The translations under genes were made by a program, and so were the position numbers. The notes beneath the pieces were generated by a model. That model had not been told where the DNA came from, did not search any database, and saw nothing but the letters and a program-made list of their open reading frames with translations. Shown here one piece after another: positions 1 to 6,284 of a stretch of DNA of 8,070 nucleotides. How positions within the stretch are numbered: the stretch's first letter is position 1; the number at the start of each line of letters is the position of its first letter. The DNA is from UBA1738 sp045580145 (GTDB taxonomy: Bacteria; Bacillota; Clostridia; UBA1381): the NCBI GenBank assembly GCA_045580145.1, contig JAZNNI010000107.1, positions 1-8,070 on the forward strand. Direction: 5' to 3'.

Positions 1-1053
1 ATCGGGGAGAGGAAGAATTTTGTTATTGGTTTCGACGTTTTCTTCATACAGTATCTCACCGATAGAGTTTACTGATTCATAGCCGCTTGTAATCTGCGGA
101 TAAAGGTTTAAAAGAAGATTTATGTATCCGACAATTTGCCCAAAATAGGTTTGGTAAAGAACAACCTCACCAACGCTGATTTTACCGATATAGGCAAGGT
201 ATCCTGTAAAGGAAAGACAAGCAATCTGTGCAAGCTGAGAAACCACCCATGACGTCGACGAGAAAATTGAATTTGTTTTTGTGAGCGCTATGCCCTTGTC
301 CATAACGTTATCAAAACAATCAGATAGCTTGTGTGTTTCTCGGCTCTGAAGTCCGTGTGCGCGTGTTACAGGTATAAGCTCAATCATTTCCGAAACATTT
401 GACTGCGCATTTTCTACCTGATTTCGGAAAAGCTTATTATTTTTACGAATCTTTGGGTTTAAAATGTTTAGTATAAAAAGTTCAATCGGTATGATAACAA
501 GGAAAAACAATATAATTATCGGACTTTTCCTCAGGGTGACTGTGATTGCAATGGCGACGCTGACAATAATCGTATATAAATTTCGATACATACTTGTAAG
601 TAAAACGCGGACATTTTCACAGTCTCGCATTATCTTTGACTGCAGCTTTCCCGAATTTGTGTTTTTATGATAGTTTATGGATAACTGTTGCAGCTTTTCA
701 ATAATACAAATTCTTAGTGAACGTTCTATTTTATAAGCGAGACTGTCATACAGCTTGGAAAAGGAAAATACCGTAAAAATATTTTGTATTACAAGGAGAG
801 ATAATATGATTGTATTTATCACAATTTCAAATGCCTTATGCTCGCTTGGATAGGTTGCAATATTTATTATATTTGCGGTCACAATCGGAATAACCCAATG
901 GGGAAGATTTGCGAGAGTGAATATAAATGTGCTCTTTAAGAGGGTAATGCTCTCGCCTTTGTAAAAACCTAACAAAATTTTTAAAGGATGACCTTTGTTT
1001 TCACTGAAATTTCTGACATAATCATTGATAGTTTTATTAGTTTCTTTTTTCAT
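1..1053 (-). CDS. ABC exporter, membrane half (partial; C-terminus beyond left edge)
   Basis: The frame is open for 351 codons from ATG 1053 down to base 1. The product has the layout of a type I ABC exporter transmembrane domain: hydrophobic segments near residues 40-62, 76-98, 159-175, 178-196, 267-289 and 295-322. Between the second and third is the usual cytoplasmic stretch, with Arg/Leu-rich helices and the H-K-N-x-N-S-G-K-L-Q-S-K segment (129-140) typical of these permeases. The last residues seen (about 325-351) resemble the linker to the nucleotide-binding domain, so Walker A, the signature motif and Walker B should lie left of the window. Substrate cannot be told; lipid, peptide and drug exporters share this fold. 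ATG 1053 is chosen because a G-run (1063-1069) sits nine bases upstream. An in-frame ATG at 1077 would add eight residues but has no good ribosome binding site. The family call is firm, the substrate unknown. Confidence 0.88.
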   Translation of the reverse strand, partial: MKKETNKTINDYVRNFSENKGHPLKILLGFYKGESITLLKSTFIFTLANLPHWVIPIVTANIINIATYPSEHKAFEIVINTIILSLLVIQNIFTVFSFSKLYDSLAYKIERSLRICIIEKLQQLSINYHKNTNSGKLQSKIMRDCENVRVLLTSMYRNLYTIIVSVAIAITVTLRKSPIIILFFLVIIPIELFILNILNPKIRKNNKLFRNQVENAQSNVSEMIELIPVTRAHGLQSRETHKLSDCFDNVMDKGIALTKTNSIFSSTSWVVSQLAQIACLSFTGYLAYIGKISVGEVVLYQTYFGQIVGYINLLLNLYPQITSGYESVNSIGEILYEENVETNNKILPLPD

Positions 1054-1101
1054 ATTAAAATACCCCCCCGGAATCATATATTTTTTCGATTTTTCTTACC
1101 G

Positions 1102-1122
1102 GTTGTGTTTATTATATACAAC
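1102..1122. promoter_or_regulatory. Imperfect palindrome over the -10, candidate operator
   Basis: The arms GTTGT (1102-1106) and ACAAC (1118-1122) are perfect inverted repeats, with further partial symmetry inside. They enclose the -10 hexamer of the exporter promoter, where a repressor dimer would block RNA polymerase. That it is an operator is inference from position; no regulator gene is in the window. Confidence 0.35.
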
Positions 1123-1138
1123 TAAAAATATTTGTCAA
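1111..1138 (-). promoter_or_regulatory. Sigma-A promoter of the ABC exporter gene
   Basis: On the minus strand TTGACA (1138-1133) is followed after 16 bases by TATAAT (1116-1111). Both hexamers match consensus. The predicted start is near 1104, giving a leader of about 50 bases to ATG 1053. Confidence 0.8.
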
Positions 1139-1181
1139 GGGGTTAAAATTAAAAAAAATATTATTGTAATATTAAGACAAT

Positions 1182-1286
1182 TTAAGTGGGGAAAGTTGTG
1201 ACATTTAAATAAAAAGCCTCGAATAAAAGCCTCGTCTGTAAGATAGAATTTTGGTGGTGTTTTTGTTGTTCGCTATTAGTAAACAT
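1182..1286 (-). CDS. Possible 34-residue small ORF, doubtful
   Basis: An ATG at 1286 opens a 34-codon frame on the minus strand ending in TAA at 1184-1182, between the tRNA terminator and the exporter promoter. The peptide begins MFTNSEQQKHHQ and ends NVTTFPT. It has no signal peptide or membrane segment. The only ribosome-site candidate is a weak GGAAA just upstream, and no separate promoter is clear. I do not recognise it. It contains the ten-base direct repeat AAAAGCCTCG (1212-1221, 1225-1234, plus-strand reading), which may mean the stretch is a non-coding repeat remnant instead. Listed because nothing else explains this gap. Confidence 0.15.
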   Translation of the reverse strand: MFTNSEQQKHHQNSILQTRLLFEAFYLNVTTFPT

Positions 1287-1302
1287 AATTTTCCATATAA
1301 TG

Positions 1303-1333
1303 AAAAAAGGATAAGCAAAATGCTTATCCTTTT
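1303..1333 (-). terminator. Intrinsic terminator of tRNA-Met
   Basis: A perfect stem GGATAAGCA/TGCTTATCC (1309-1317 with 1321-1329) with a three-base loop is extended by A/T pairs on both sides. On the minus strand it ends in a run of six T (1308-1303). It starts directly after the CCA end of the tRNA. Its symmetry could also let it act on the plus strand. Confidence 0.9.
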
Positions 1334-1410
1334 TGGTAGCGGTAACTAGATTCGAACTAGTGACACTACGGGTATGAACCGTATGCTCTAGCCAACTGAG
1401 CTATACCGCC
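1334..1410 (-). tRNA. tRNA-Met (CAT), elongator type
   Basis: The minus strand gives a complete 77-base cloverleaf. Acceptor stem GGCGGTA pairs with TACCGCT (final pair G-U), followed by discriminator A and an encoded CCA. The D stem is GCTC/GAGC, the anticodon stem TACGG/CCGTA with loop TTCATAC (anticodon CAT), and the T arm ACTAG-TTCGAAT-CTAGT. The 5' end pairs normally and the anticodon stem lacks the three G-C pairs of initiator tRNA, so this is not tRNA-fMet. The sequence follows the Bacillus/Clostridium elongator Met tRNA, which makes the lysidine-modified tRNA-Ile2 unlikely. It is a single-gene unit with its own promoter and terminator. The T stem is AT-rich for a tRNA. Confidence 0.95.
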
Positions 1411-1429
1411 ACATCAAACAACAAAAATT

Positions 1430-1458
1430 ATTATACCTTATAATTACAATATTGTCAA
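1430..1458 (-). promoter_or_regulatory. Promoter of tRNA-Met
   Basis: On the minus strand TTGACA (1458-1453), a 17-base spacer and TATAAT (1435-1430) form a perfect sigma-A consensus promoter. The predicted start near 1423 leaves a short 5' leader of about a dozen bases for RNase P to remove before 1410. Confidence 0.9.
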
Positions 1459-1533
1459 TACTTTTTTTGAATTTTTTTATTTTTATTATTTTCTAATTTT
1501 TTATGAATATACATAGAAGTAGTTAAGGCTTGT

Positions 1534-1539
1534 GGAGGG
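1534..1539 (+). promoter_or_regulatory. Ribosome binding site of pdaA
   Basis: GGAGGG lies four bases before ATG 1544 and seven before the adjacent ATG 1547. The second ATG has the better spacing, so translation may start at either; the difference is one methionine. Confidence 0.75.
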
Positions 1540-1543
1540 TTGA

Positions 1544-2383
1544 ATGATGAAAAAGACTATATGTGGAATAATGGCTGCTTTAATGCTTTGCTCGTGCTCA
1601 AACGTAAATGAAAGAAAAGATGATTCTATCAGGGAGAAAAGTGCAGATAGCAGCATAAGTACGAATGCTGGAAATCTTACAGATTATTATAGTATTGATA
1701 ACAAAGGAGCGGGTTGGGGGTTTAAAAAAATTGAAGGCAAAGAGCCGGATATTCCTGCGGATGTTGTAGGAATGCTGGAAAAGTATGATGCGTATTATAT
1801 GGACAAAAGCAGGGAAAAGGTGCTGTACTTGACATTTGATGAAGGGTATGAGAATGGTTACACCGGACAAATACTTGACACTTTGAAAAAATGCAAGGTT
1901 CCTGCAGCGTTTTTTGTCACAGGTTCATATTATGACCGTGAGAAAGACTTGATAAAACGGATGGTGGATGAGGGACATATTGTAGGAAATCATACCGAAA
2001 ACCATCCGAATATGCATAAACTTGCAGATGGCGAAAAGATGAAAGAGGAGCTCAAAATTTTAGACGATAAATACTATGCAGATTTTGGTGAGCATATGAA
2101 ATATATGCGGCCGCCGGAAGGAGAGTACAGCGAAAGAGTGCTTGCTGTGGCAAAGGATGCAGGATATAAAACTATGTTCTGGAGCTTTGCATATAAAGAC
2201 TGGATTAAAGATGCAAATATGGGTGCAGATTATGCCTTTGACTCGGTCACGCCTTATCTTCACTCAGGAGCTATAATTCTTCTTCACGCAGTATCGAGGG
2301 ATAACGCAGATGCGCTTGAAAGCATAATTAATTATGCAAGAGAAAGAGGATATGAGTTTAAGAGTCTTGATGCACTTAAGTGA
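1544..2383 (+). CDS. pdaA: Peptidoglycan N-acetylmuramic acid deacetylase, PdaA-like lipoprotein
   Basis: A NodB-fold polysaccharide deacetylase of 279 residues; B. subtilis PdaA is about 263. In spore formers PdaA removes the acetyl group of muramic acid, the step leading to muramic delta-lactam in cortex peptidoglycan, which germination lytic enzymes recognise. The N-terminus is a lipoprotein signal with lipobox L15-C16-S17-C18, so the enzyme is probably anchored outside the membrane at Cys18. Residues 20-50 are a polar linker. Motif 1 is TFDEGYENGYT (97-107), motif 2 H150 and H154, motif 3 RPPEGEYS (189-196), then D219-W220 and motif 5 LLHAVSRDNA (246-255). GYENGYT and SRDNA are PdaA traits rather than those of vegetative PgdA types. 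Glu100 replaces the second Asp of the classical TFDDG. No good sporulation promoter is seen: TGAATA at 1504-1509 resembles a sigma-G -35, but no matching -10 lies at the right distance. A weak sigma-A-like TATACA is also nearby. Confidence 0.9.
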   Translation: MMKKTICGIMAALMLCSCSNVNERKDDSIREKSADSSISTNAGNLTDYYSIDNKGAGWGFKKIEGKEPDIPADVVGMLEKYDAYYMDKSREKVLYLTFDEGYENGYTGQILDTLKKCKVPAAFFVTGSYYDREKDLIKRMVDEGHIVGNHTENHPNMHKLADGEKMKEELKILDDKYYADFGEHMKYMRPPEGEYSERVLAVAKDAGYKTMFWSFAYKDWIKDANMGADYAFDSVTPYLHSGAIILLHAVSRDNADALESIINYARERGYEFKSLDALK

Positions 2384-2415
2384 TATTATTAAATATGTCG
2401 TTTTTTTGATTGAAG

Positions 2416-2454
2416 TGTGCATAAAAAGCTATTTTTCTTGCACAAAAATAGCTT
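2416..2454. repeat. Two overlapping, mutually exclusive hairpins
   Basis: Hairpin B pairs AAGCTATTTTT (2426-2436) with AAAAATAGCTT (2444-2454) around a seven-base loop. Hairpin A pairs TGTGCA (2416-2421) with TGCACA (2439-2444) and inside it AAAAA (2423-2427) with TTTTT (2432-2436). They share arms and cannot form together. The element follows pdaA by 33 bases and may slow or end its transcription, but neither form is followed by a T-run on the plus strand. On the minus strand form B is followed by three T. Confidence 0.5.
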
Positions 2455-2481
2455 AGATTCGCCATAATAAGCAAAAAAATA

Positions 2482-2510
2482 TTGACAAAGCCGCTATGCG
2501 GTGATATACT
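2482..2510 (+). promoter_or_regulatory. Sigma-A promoter of glnA
   Basis: TTGACA (2482-2487), a 17-base spacer and TATACT (2505-2510) make a strong promoter with a predicted start near 2517. The spacer contains the palindrome CCGC-TAT-GCGG (2491-2501), a possible repressor site between the two hexamers. Confidence 0.8.
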
Positions 2511-2521
2511 CTATTTGTTGA

Positions 2522-2570
2522 GGCAAGGAGGCCGCAGAAGCATTCTGGACTTACCTTGCTTTTTATTTTT
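2522..2570 (+). terminator. Terminator-like hairpin in the glnA leader, possible attenuator
   Basis: GGCAAGG (2522-2528) pairs with CCTTGCT (2554-2560, one G-U pair), an inner stem CAGAA/TTCTG (2535-2539 with 2543-2547) closes a three-base loop, and two six-base strands form an internal loop between them. The base runs straight into TTTTTATTTTT (2560-2570). The hairpin begins within a few bases of the predicted transcript start and ends about 40 bases before the glnA start codon. A premature terminator that is read through under nitrogen limitation is a reasonable inference. The stem is interrupted, so it may be leaky. Confidence 0.5.
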
Positions 2571-2611
2571 ACTGATGTAAAAGCCGTACTATGCGAAAGG
2601 GAGATGTAGCT

Positions 2612-4705
2612 ATGGGAAACTTGACAGAATTGTTTGCAAGCAGAGTTTTTAACGATGCAACGATGAAAAAACGTTTGCCTAAGGAAACGTATAAGGCTCT
2701 TCAAAAAACAATTAAGGATGGTAAACATCTGGATATTAATATTGCGCATGTTGTTGCTAATTCAATGAAGGATTGGGCTATTGAAAACGGAGCGACACAC
2801 TACACTCATTGGTTTCAGCCGATGACCGGAATTACCGCGGAAAAGCACGATAGCTTTATTTCTCCGACAGATGACGGAAATATTATAATGGAATTTTCGG
2901 GAAAAGAGCTTGTTCAGGGTGAGTCGGATGCTTCAAGTTTTCCTTCGGGTGGTCTTCGCGCGACTTTTGAAGCAAGAGGCTATACTGCGTGGGACCCGAC
3001 TTCCTATGCATTTATAAAAGGAAATACTCTTTGCATCCCGACTGCATTTTGTTCCTATGGTGGCGAAGCTCTTGACAAAAAGACTCCGCTTCTTCGCTCA
3101 ATGGAGGCAATTAACAGACAGACAATGCGTATTTTAAAGCTGTTTGGAAACACCGACATAACATCTGTGAAGACAACTGTGGGTGCAGAACAGGAATACT
3201 TCTTGATAGATAGAGAAATGCACGATAAGCGTCCTGACCTTATGTTTGCTGGAAGAACTCTTTTTGGGGCAATGCCTCCAAAGGGTCAGGAGATGGATGA
3301 CCATTATTTCGGAACTATAAAATCTAAGGTCGCAGGCTTTATGAAAGAGCTTGATGAAGAGCTCTGGAAGCTTGGTGTTCTTGCTAAAACTGAGCATAAC
3401 GAGGCGGCACCTGCACAGCACGAGCTTGCACCTGTTTTCTCGACAACGAATATTGCAACAGACCATAACCAGATTACGATGGAGCTTATGCAAAGAATTG
3501 CGAAAAAGCACGATATGGTTTGCCTTTTGCACGAGAAACCGTTTGACGGCGTAAACGGTAGCGGTAAGCATAATAACTGGTCAATAACTACAAACACAGG
3601 CAAAAACCTTTTAGACCCTGGTGAAACACCTTACGAAAATGCACAATTCCTGCTATTCCTTTGCAGTGTGATAAAGGCTGTTGATGACTATCAGGATATG
3701 CTAAGGGTTTCAGTTGCTTCAGCGGGAAATGACCACAGACTCGGCGCTAACGAAGCTCCGCCGTCAATACTTTCCATTTTCCTCGGCGAAGAGCTTGAAG
3801 AAATTTTGGAATCAATAGAAAAAGACGAAGGCTATGACGTTAAAGAAAAGACCATAATGAAGGTGGGAGTACACGTCTTGCCAAGATTTGCAAAGGATAC
3901 AACCGATAGAAACAGGACAAGTCCGTTTGCATTTACGGGAAATAAATTTGAATTCAGAGCGCTTGGCTCTGCTGCATCAATTTCCGGACCGAATGTTGTT
4001 TTAAACACTACTGTCGCAGAAAGCTTAAAGCAGTTCGCCGATGAACTTGAGGGTGCAGAGGATTTTGATAATGCACTTCACGAGCTTATAAAAAGAACAA
4101 TCAAGGAACATAAAAAGATTATATTCAGCGGGAACGGTTATGATGATGCGTGGATACAGGAGGCTGAAAAGCGCGGTCTTTTGAATTTGAAGACAACGCC
4201 TGACTGTCTGCCTTGCTATGTAAATGAAAAGAATATCAAACTTTTCACGGAGCATAGAGTATTCACAGAAGCCGAGATGCGGGCAAGATATGAAATTCTG
4301 CTTGAAAATTATTCAAAGACAATTAATATTGAGGCTCTTACAATGCTTGATATGTCAAAGAAAGACATTATGCCGGCGGTGTCCTCGTTTATAGGAAATC
4401 TCTCGGATATAGTTATTGCAAAGAAGACTGCGGTTTCCGGAGTGGATTGCAGCTATGAAGAAGAACTTATTAAGAAGCTATCTTCAAGCCTTGGAAGTAT
4501 GTATGAAAATGTAAAGATGCTTGAAGATGAGCTTTCAAAGCGCAAGACTATTTCAGATGCTCAAAAGCAGGCAGATTACTTTAAGGATACAATAATACCA
4601 AGAATGGCAAAAATAAGAAAGCTTGCCGATGGTATGGAGGTTTTGACTGAACGAAGCTTCTGGCCATATCCGTCATATGCGGATTTGCTATTTGGTATAA
4701 GATAA
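2612..4705 (+). CDS. glnA: Glutamine synthetase, type III
   Basis: Makes glutamine from glutamate, ammonia and ATP in the cytoplasm. At 697 residues it has the length of type III enzymes (about 700-730), against about 440-470 for type I. Motifs in order: the GSIII N-terminal segment W67-F-Q-P-M-T-G with EKHDSF (77-82); GAEQEYFLID (191-200) with metal-binding glutamates; NEAAPAQHELAPVF (263-276); GKHNNWS (318-324), the ATP-binding His-x-x-x-x-Ser segment; GANEAPPS (378-385); and NRTSPFAFTGNKFEFR (434-449), the phosphate- and glutamate-binding region. A helical extension (about 560-680) precedes the conserved family end WPYPSYADLLF (684-694). ATG 2612 is preferred over the in-frame ATG 2591: AGGGAG lies eight bases before it, and the family N-terminus MGNLTELFASRVFN begins there. 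Type III enzymes are often also called GlnN. It is a single-gene unit with its own promoter, an attenuator-like leader and a strong downstream hairpin. Confidence 0.96.
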   Translation: MGNLTELFASRVFNDATMKKRLPKETYKALQKTIKDGKHLDINIAHVVANSMKDWAIENGATHYTHWFQPMTGITAEKHDSFISPTDDGNIIMEFSGKELVQGESDASSFPSGGLRATFEARGYTAWDPTSYAFIKGNTLCIPTAFCSYGGEALDKKTPLLRSMEAINRQTMRILKLFGNTDITSVKTTVGAEQEYFLIDREMHDKRPDLMFAGRTLFGAMPPKGQEMDDHYFGTIKSKVAGFMKELDEELWKLGVLAKTEHNEAAPAQHELAPVFSTTNIATDHNQITMELMQRIAKKHDMVCLLHEKPFDGVNGSGKHNNWSITTNTGKNLLDPGETPYENAQFLLFLCSVIKAVDDYQDMLRVSVASAGNDHRLGANEAPPSILSIFLGEELEEILESIEKDEGYDVKEKTIMKVGVHVLPRFAKDTTDRNRTSPFAFTGNKFEFRALGSAASISGPNVVLNTTVAESLKQFADELEGAEDFDNALHELIKRTIKEHKKIIFSGNGYDDAWIQEAEKRGLLNLKTTPDCLPCYVNEKNIKLFTEHRVFTEAEMRARYEILLENYSKTINIEALTMLDMSKKDIMPAVSSFIGNLSDIVIAKKTAVSGVDCSYEEELIKKLSSSLGSMYENVKMLEDELSKRKTISDAQKQADYFKDTIIPRMAKIRKLADGMEVLTERSFWPYPSYADLLFGIR

Positions 4706-4709
4706 AATT

Positions 4710-4753
4710 AAAGCGTGAATTTAGTGGAAATTTCCATTAAAAGCACGCTTTTT
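4710..4753. terminator. Bidirectional terminator between glnA and radA
   Basis: AAAGCGTG (4710-4717) pairs with CACGCTTT (4744-4751). After a two-by-two internal loop, TTTAGTGG (4720-4727) pairs with CCATTAAA (4734-4741) with one G-U, around loop AAATTT. A T-run follows on the plus strand (4749-4753), and TTTAATTTT follows on the minus strand. It starts four bases after the glnA stop and lies six bases past the radA stop, so it can end both convergent transcripts. Confidence 0.88.
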
Positions 4754-4759
4754 ATATTA

Positions 4760-6124
4760 TTACTTTGTAATATGCGAAAGAGCTTCAGTTATTGTTTTCA
4801 CACCTATCACATTTAAGTCTTTGGGGACAGATAATCCTCGCATAGATTGTTTGGGGACAATGGCAGTTTTGAATCCCATTTTTGCCGCCTCAGTAATTCT
4901 CTTTTCGAGCTGAGATATACTCCTTAGCTCTCCGCTTAGTCCAACTTCGCCGATAAATATAAGGTCACTTGGAATTTGTATATCCTTTTTGCCTGTGACA
5001 ATAGCAGCACAAAGTCCTAAATCAACGGCAGTTTCGTCAATTCTAAGCCCGCCTGCGACGTTTATGTAGACATCGTAGTTTGAAAGGTTTACTTTTGCAC
5101 GTTTTTCAAGCACAGCTATCATTAAAATAACGCGGTTTAGGTCAATGCCCGAGGACATTCTTCGGGGGTTACCAAAACCTGTCGGTGTAACCAAAGCCTG
5201 AATCTCAGCCAATACCCCACGGCTTCCTTCCATAGTGCATATAATGGAAGATCCTGAGTTGTTGTCGCTTCTGCCTTCCAAAAGCATTGCAGACGGATTT
5301 TCGACTTCGATAAGTCCTGCATTTGCCATTTCAAAAACACCGATTTCATTAGTTGAGCCAAAACGGTTTTTGACTGCTCTTAAAATTCTGAAGGACATTT
5401 GTCTGTCACCTTCAAAATATAGAACGCAATCTACCATATGCTCAAGCACTCTCGGACCTGCAAGAGAGCCGTCTTTTGTAACGTGTCCTACAATGAACAT
5501 TGAAATGTCCTGCTGCTTGGCAATTCTCATAAATGCATTTGTTGATTCTCGTACCTGCGGAACACTTCCTGCAGCAGAAGTTATTTCTTCACAGTTCATT
5601 GTCTGGATTGAGTCGATTATAACAATTTCCGGCTGAACCTGATTTATACATTCAAGAATTGGCGCAACATCGGTTTCTGATACTAAATATACGTTGTCGG
5701 ACACAACGGAGAGACGCTCTGCACGCAATTTTATCTGCCTTTCAGATTCCTCGCCCGAAACATAGAGGATTTTTTTGTCTTTTGCAAGATGGCTGCAGAT
5801 TTGCAGAAGAAGTGTCGATTTTCCGATTCCTGGGTCGCCGCCTACTAAAACAAGCGAGCCTTTTACAAGCCCTCCGCCCAAAACTCTGTCAAGCTCTGAA
5901 ATTCCTGTTGTATACCTTGTCTCACTGTCGGTTTTTATCTGATTAAGCTTTGTGACAGGTCTTGATGCTGTTGTTTGTCGGGAAAGAGGTGTTGATTTTT
6001 TTATCTCTTCCTTTAAAAGAGTCTCCTCAAATGTGTTCCATTGGTTGCACGAAGGACATTTCCCAAGCCATTTTGGAGTCTGGTAACCACATTCGTTACA
6101 TATGTATACTGATTTTGTTTTCAT
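4760..6124 (-). CDS. radA: DNA repair and recombination ATPase RadA (Sms)
   Basis: RadA is a RecA-like, DnaB-like hexameric helicase that extends recombination intermediates (branch migration) in DNA repair and in natural transformation. The 454-residue product matches the usual 450-460. Order of elements: a four-cysteine zinc finger (C9, C12, C23, C26); Walker A GGDPGIGKST (95-104); Walker B ending at D171 in EIVIID; the RadA-specific KNRFG motif (252-256); and a C-terminal Lon-like domain (about 290-454) containing the conserved IGEVGLSGELR (391-401), which in RadA serves as a scaffold and is not proteolytic. ATG 6124 is chosen because AAAGG (6138-6134) sits nine bases upstream and the product then begins MKTKSVYICNECGY as in the family; ATG 6130 is only three bases from that site, and longer in-frame starts such as 6199 lie upstream of the promoter. 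In many Firmicutes radA adjoins clpC or disA; here it stands alone, convergent with glnA and divergent from ppdK. Confidence 0.96.
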   Translation of the reverse strand: MKTKSVYICNECGYQTPKWLGKCPSCNQWNTFEETLLKEEIKKSTPLSRQTTASRPVTKLNQIKTDSETRYTTGISELDRVLGGGLVKGSLVLVGGDPGIGKSTLLLQICSHLAKDKKILYVSGEESERQIKLRAERLSVVSDNVYLVSETDVAPILECINQVQPEIVIIDSIQTMNCEEITSAAGSVPQVRESTNAFMRIAKQQDISMFIVGHVTKDGSLAGPRVLEHMVDCVLYFEGDRQMSFRILRAVKNRFGSTNEIGVFEMANAGLIEVENPSAMLLEGRSDNNSGSSIICTMEGSRGVLAEIQALVTPTGFGNPRRMSSGIDLNRVILMIAVLEKRAKVNLSNYDVYINVAGGLRIDETAVDLGLCAAIVTGKKDIQIPSDLIFIGEVGLSGELRSISQLEKRITEAAKMGFKTAIVPKQSMRGLSVPKDLNVIGVKTITEALSHITK

Positions 6125-6151
6125 AGTCATATACCTTTGTTTTTTTCTTTT

Positions 6152-6180
6152 AATATACCATATTCTGATTGGTTTTGCAA
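6152..6180 (-). promoter_or_regulatory. Promoter of radA, extended -10
   Basis: On the minus strand TTGCAA (6180-6175), a 17-base spacer and TATATT (6157-6152) are preceded by a TG one base before the -10, the extended form. The predicted start near 6145 gives a leader of about 20 bases to ATG 6124, which excludes upstream start codons. Confidence 0.65.
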
Positions 6181-6218
6181 GGTATATTACTAAAGACAAA
6201 ATTCAAATTCTTGGTAAA

Positions 6219-6242
6219 ATCTATAAAAATATCTATAAAAAT
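6219..6242. repeat. Perfect 12-bp tandem repeat in the radA-ppdK divergent region
   Basis: ATCTATAAAAAT occurs twice head to tail with no mismatch (6219-6230 and 6231-6242). It lies about 40 bases upstream of the radA -35 and about 45 upstream of the ppdK -35. It could be an activator or repressor site, an UP-like AT-rich element, or simple slippage in AT-rich DNA. Confidence 0.6.
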
Positions 6243-6284
6243 AAAAACATATGTAAATATTATTAACAAAATAAAAAAAATATG

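Noticed and set aside
464..670. Plus-strand open frame of 68 codons inside the exporter gene
   Set aside because: It lies opposite a clear transporter coding sequence, has no ribosome site and no recognisable content.
1334..1410. CAT-anticodon tRNA as initiator tRNA or tRNA-Ile2
   Set aside because: The first acceptor pair is formed and the anticodon stem lacks the three G-C pairs of initiators; the body matches the Bacillus-type elongator Met tRNA, not tRNA-Ile2.
2591..2611. Upstream ATG as glnA start, adding seven residues
   Set aside because: The ribosome binding site AGGGAG lies inside this segment, eight bases before ATG 2612, and the family N-terminus starts at 2612.
6125..6199. N-terminal extension of radA to ATG 6199
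   Set aside because: The radA promoter at 6152-6180 lies within it, the extra residues do not resemble RadA, and the ribosome site supports ATG 6124.
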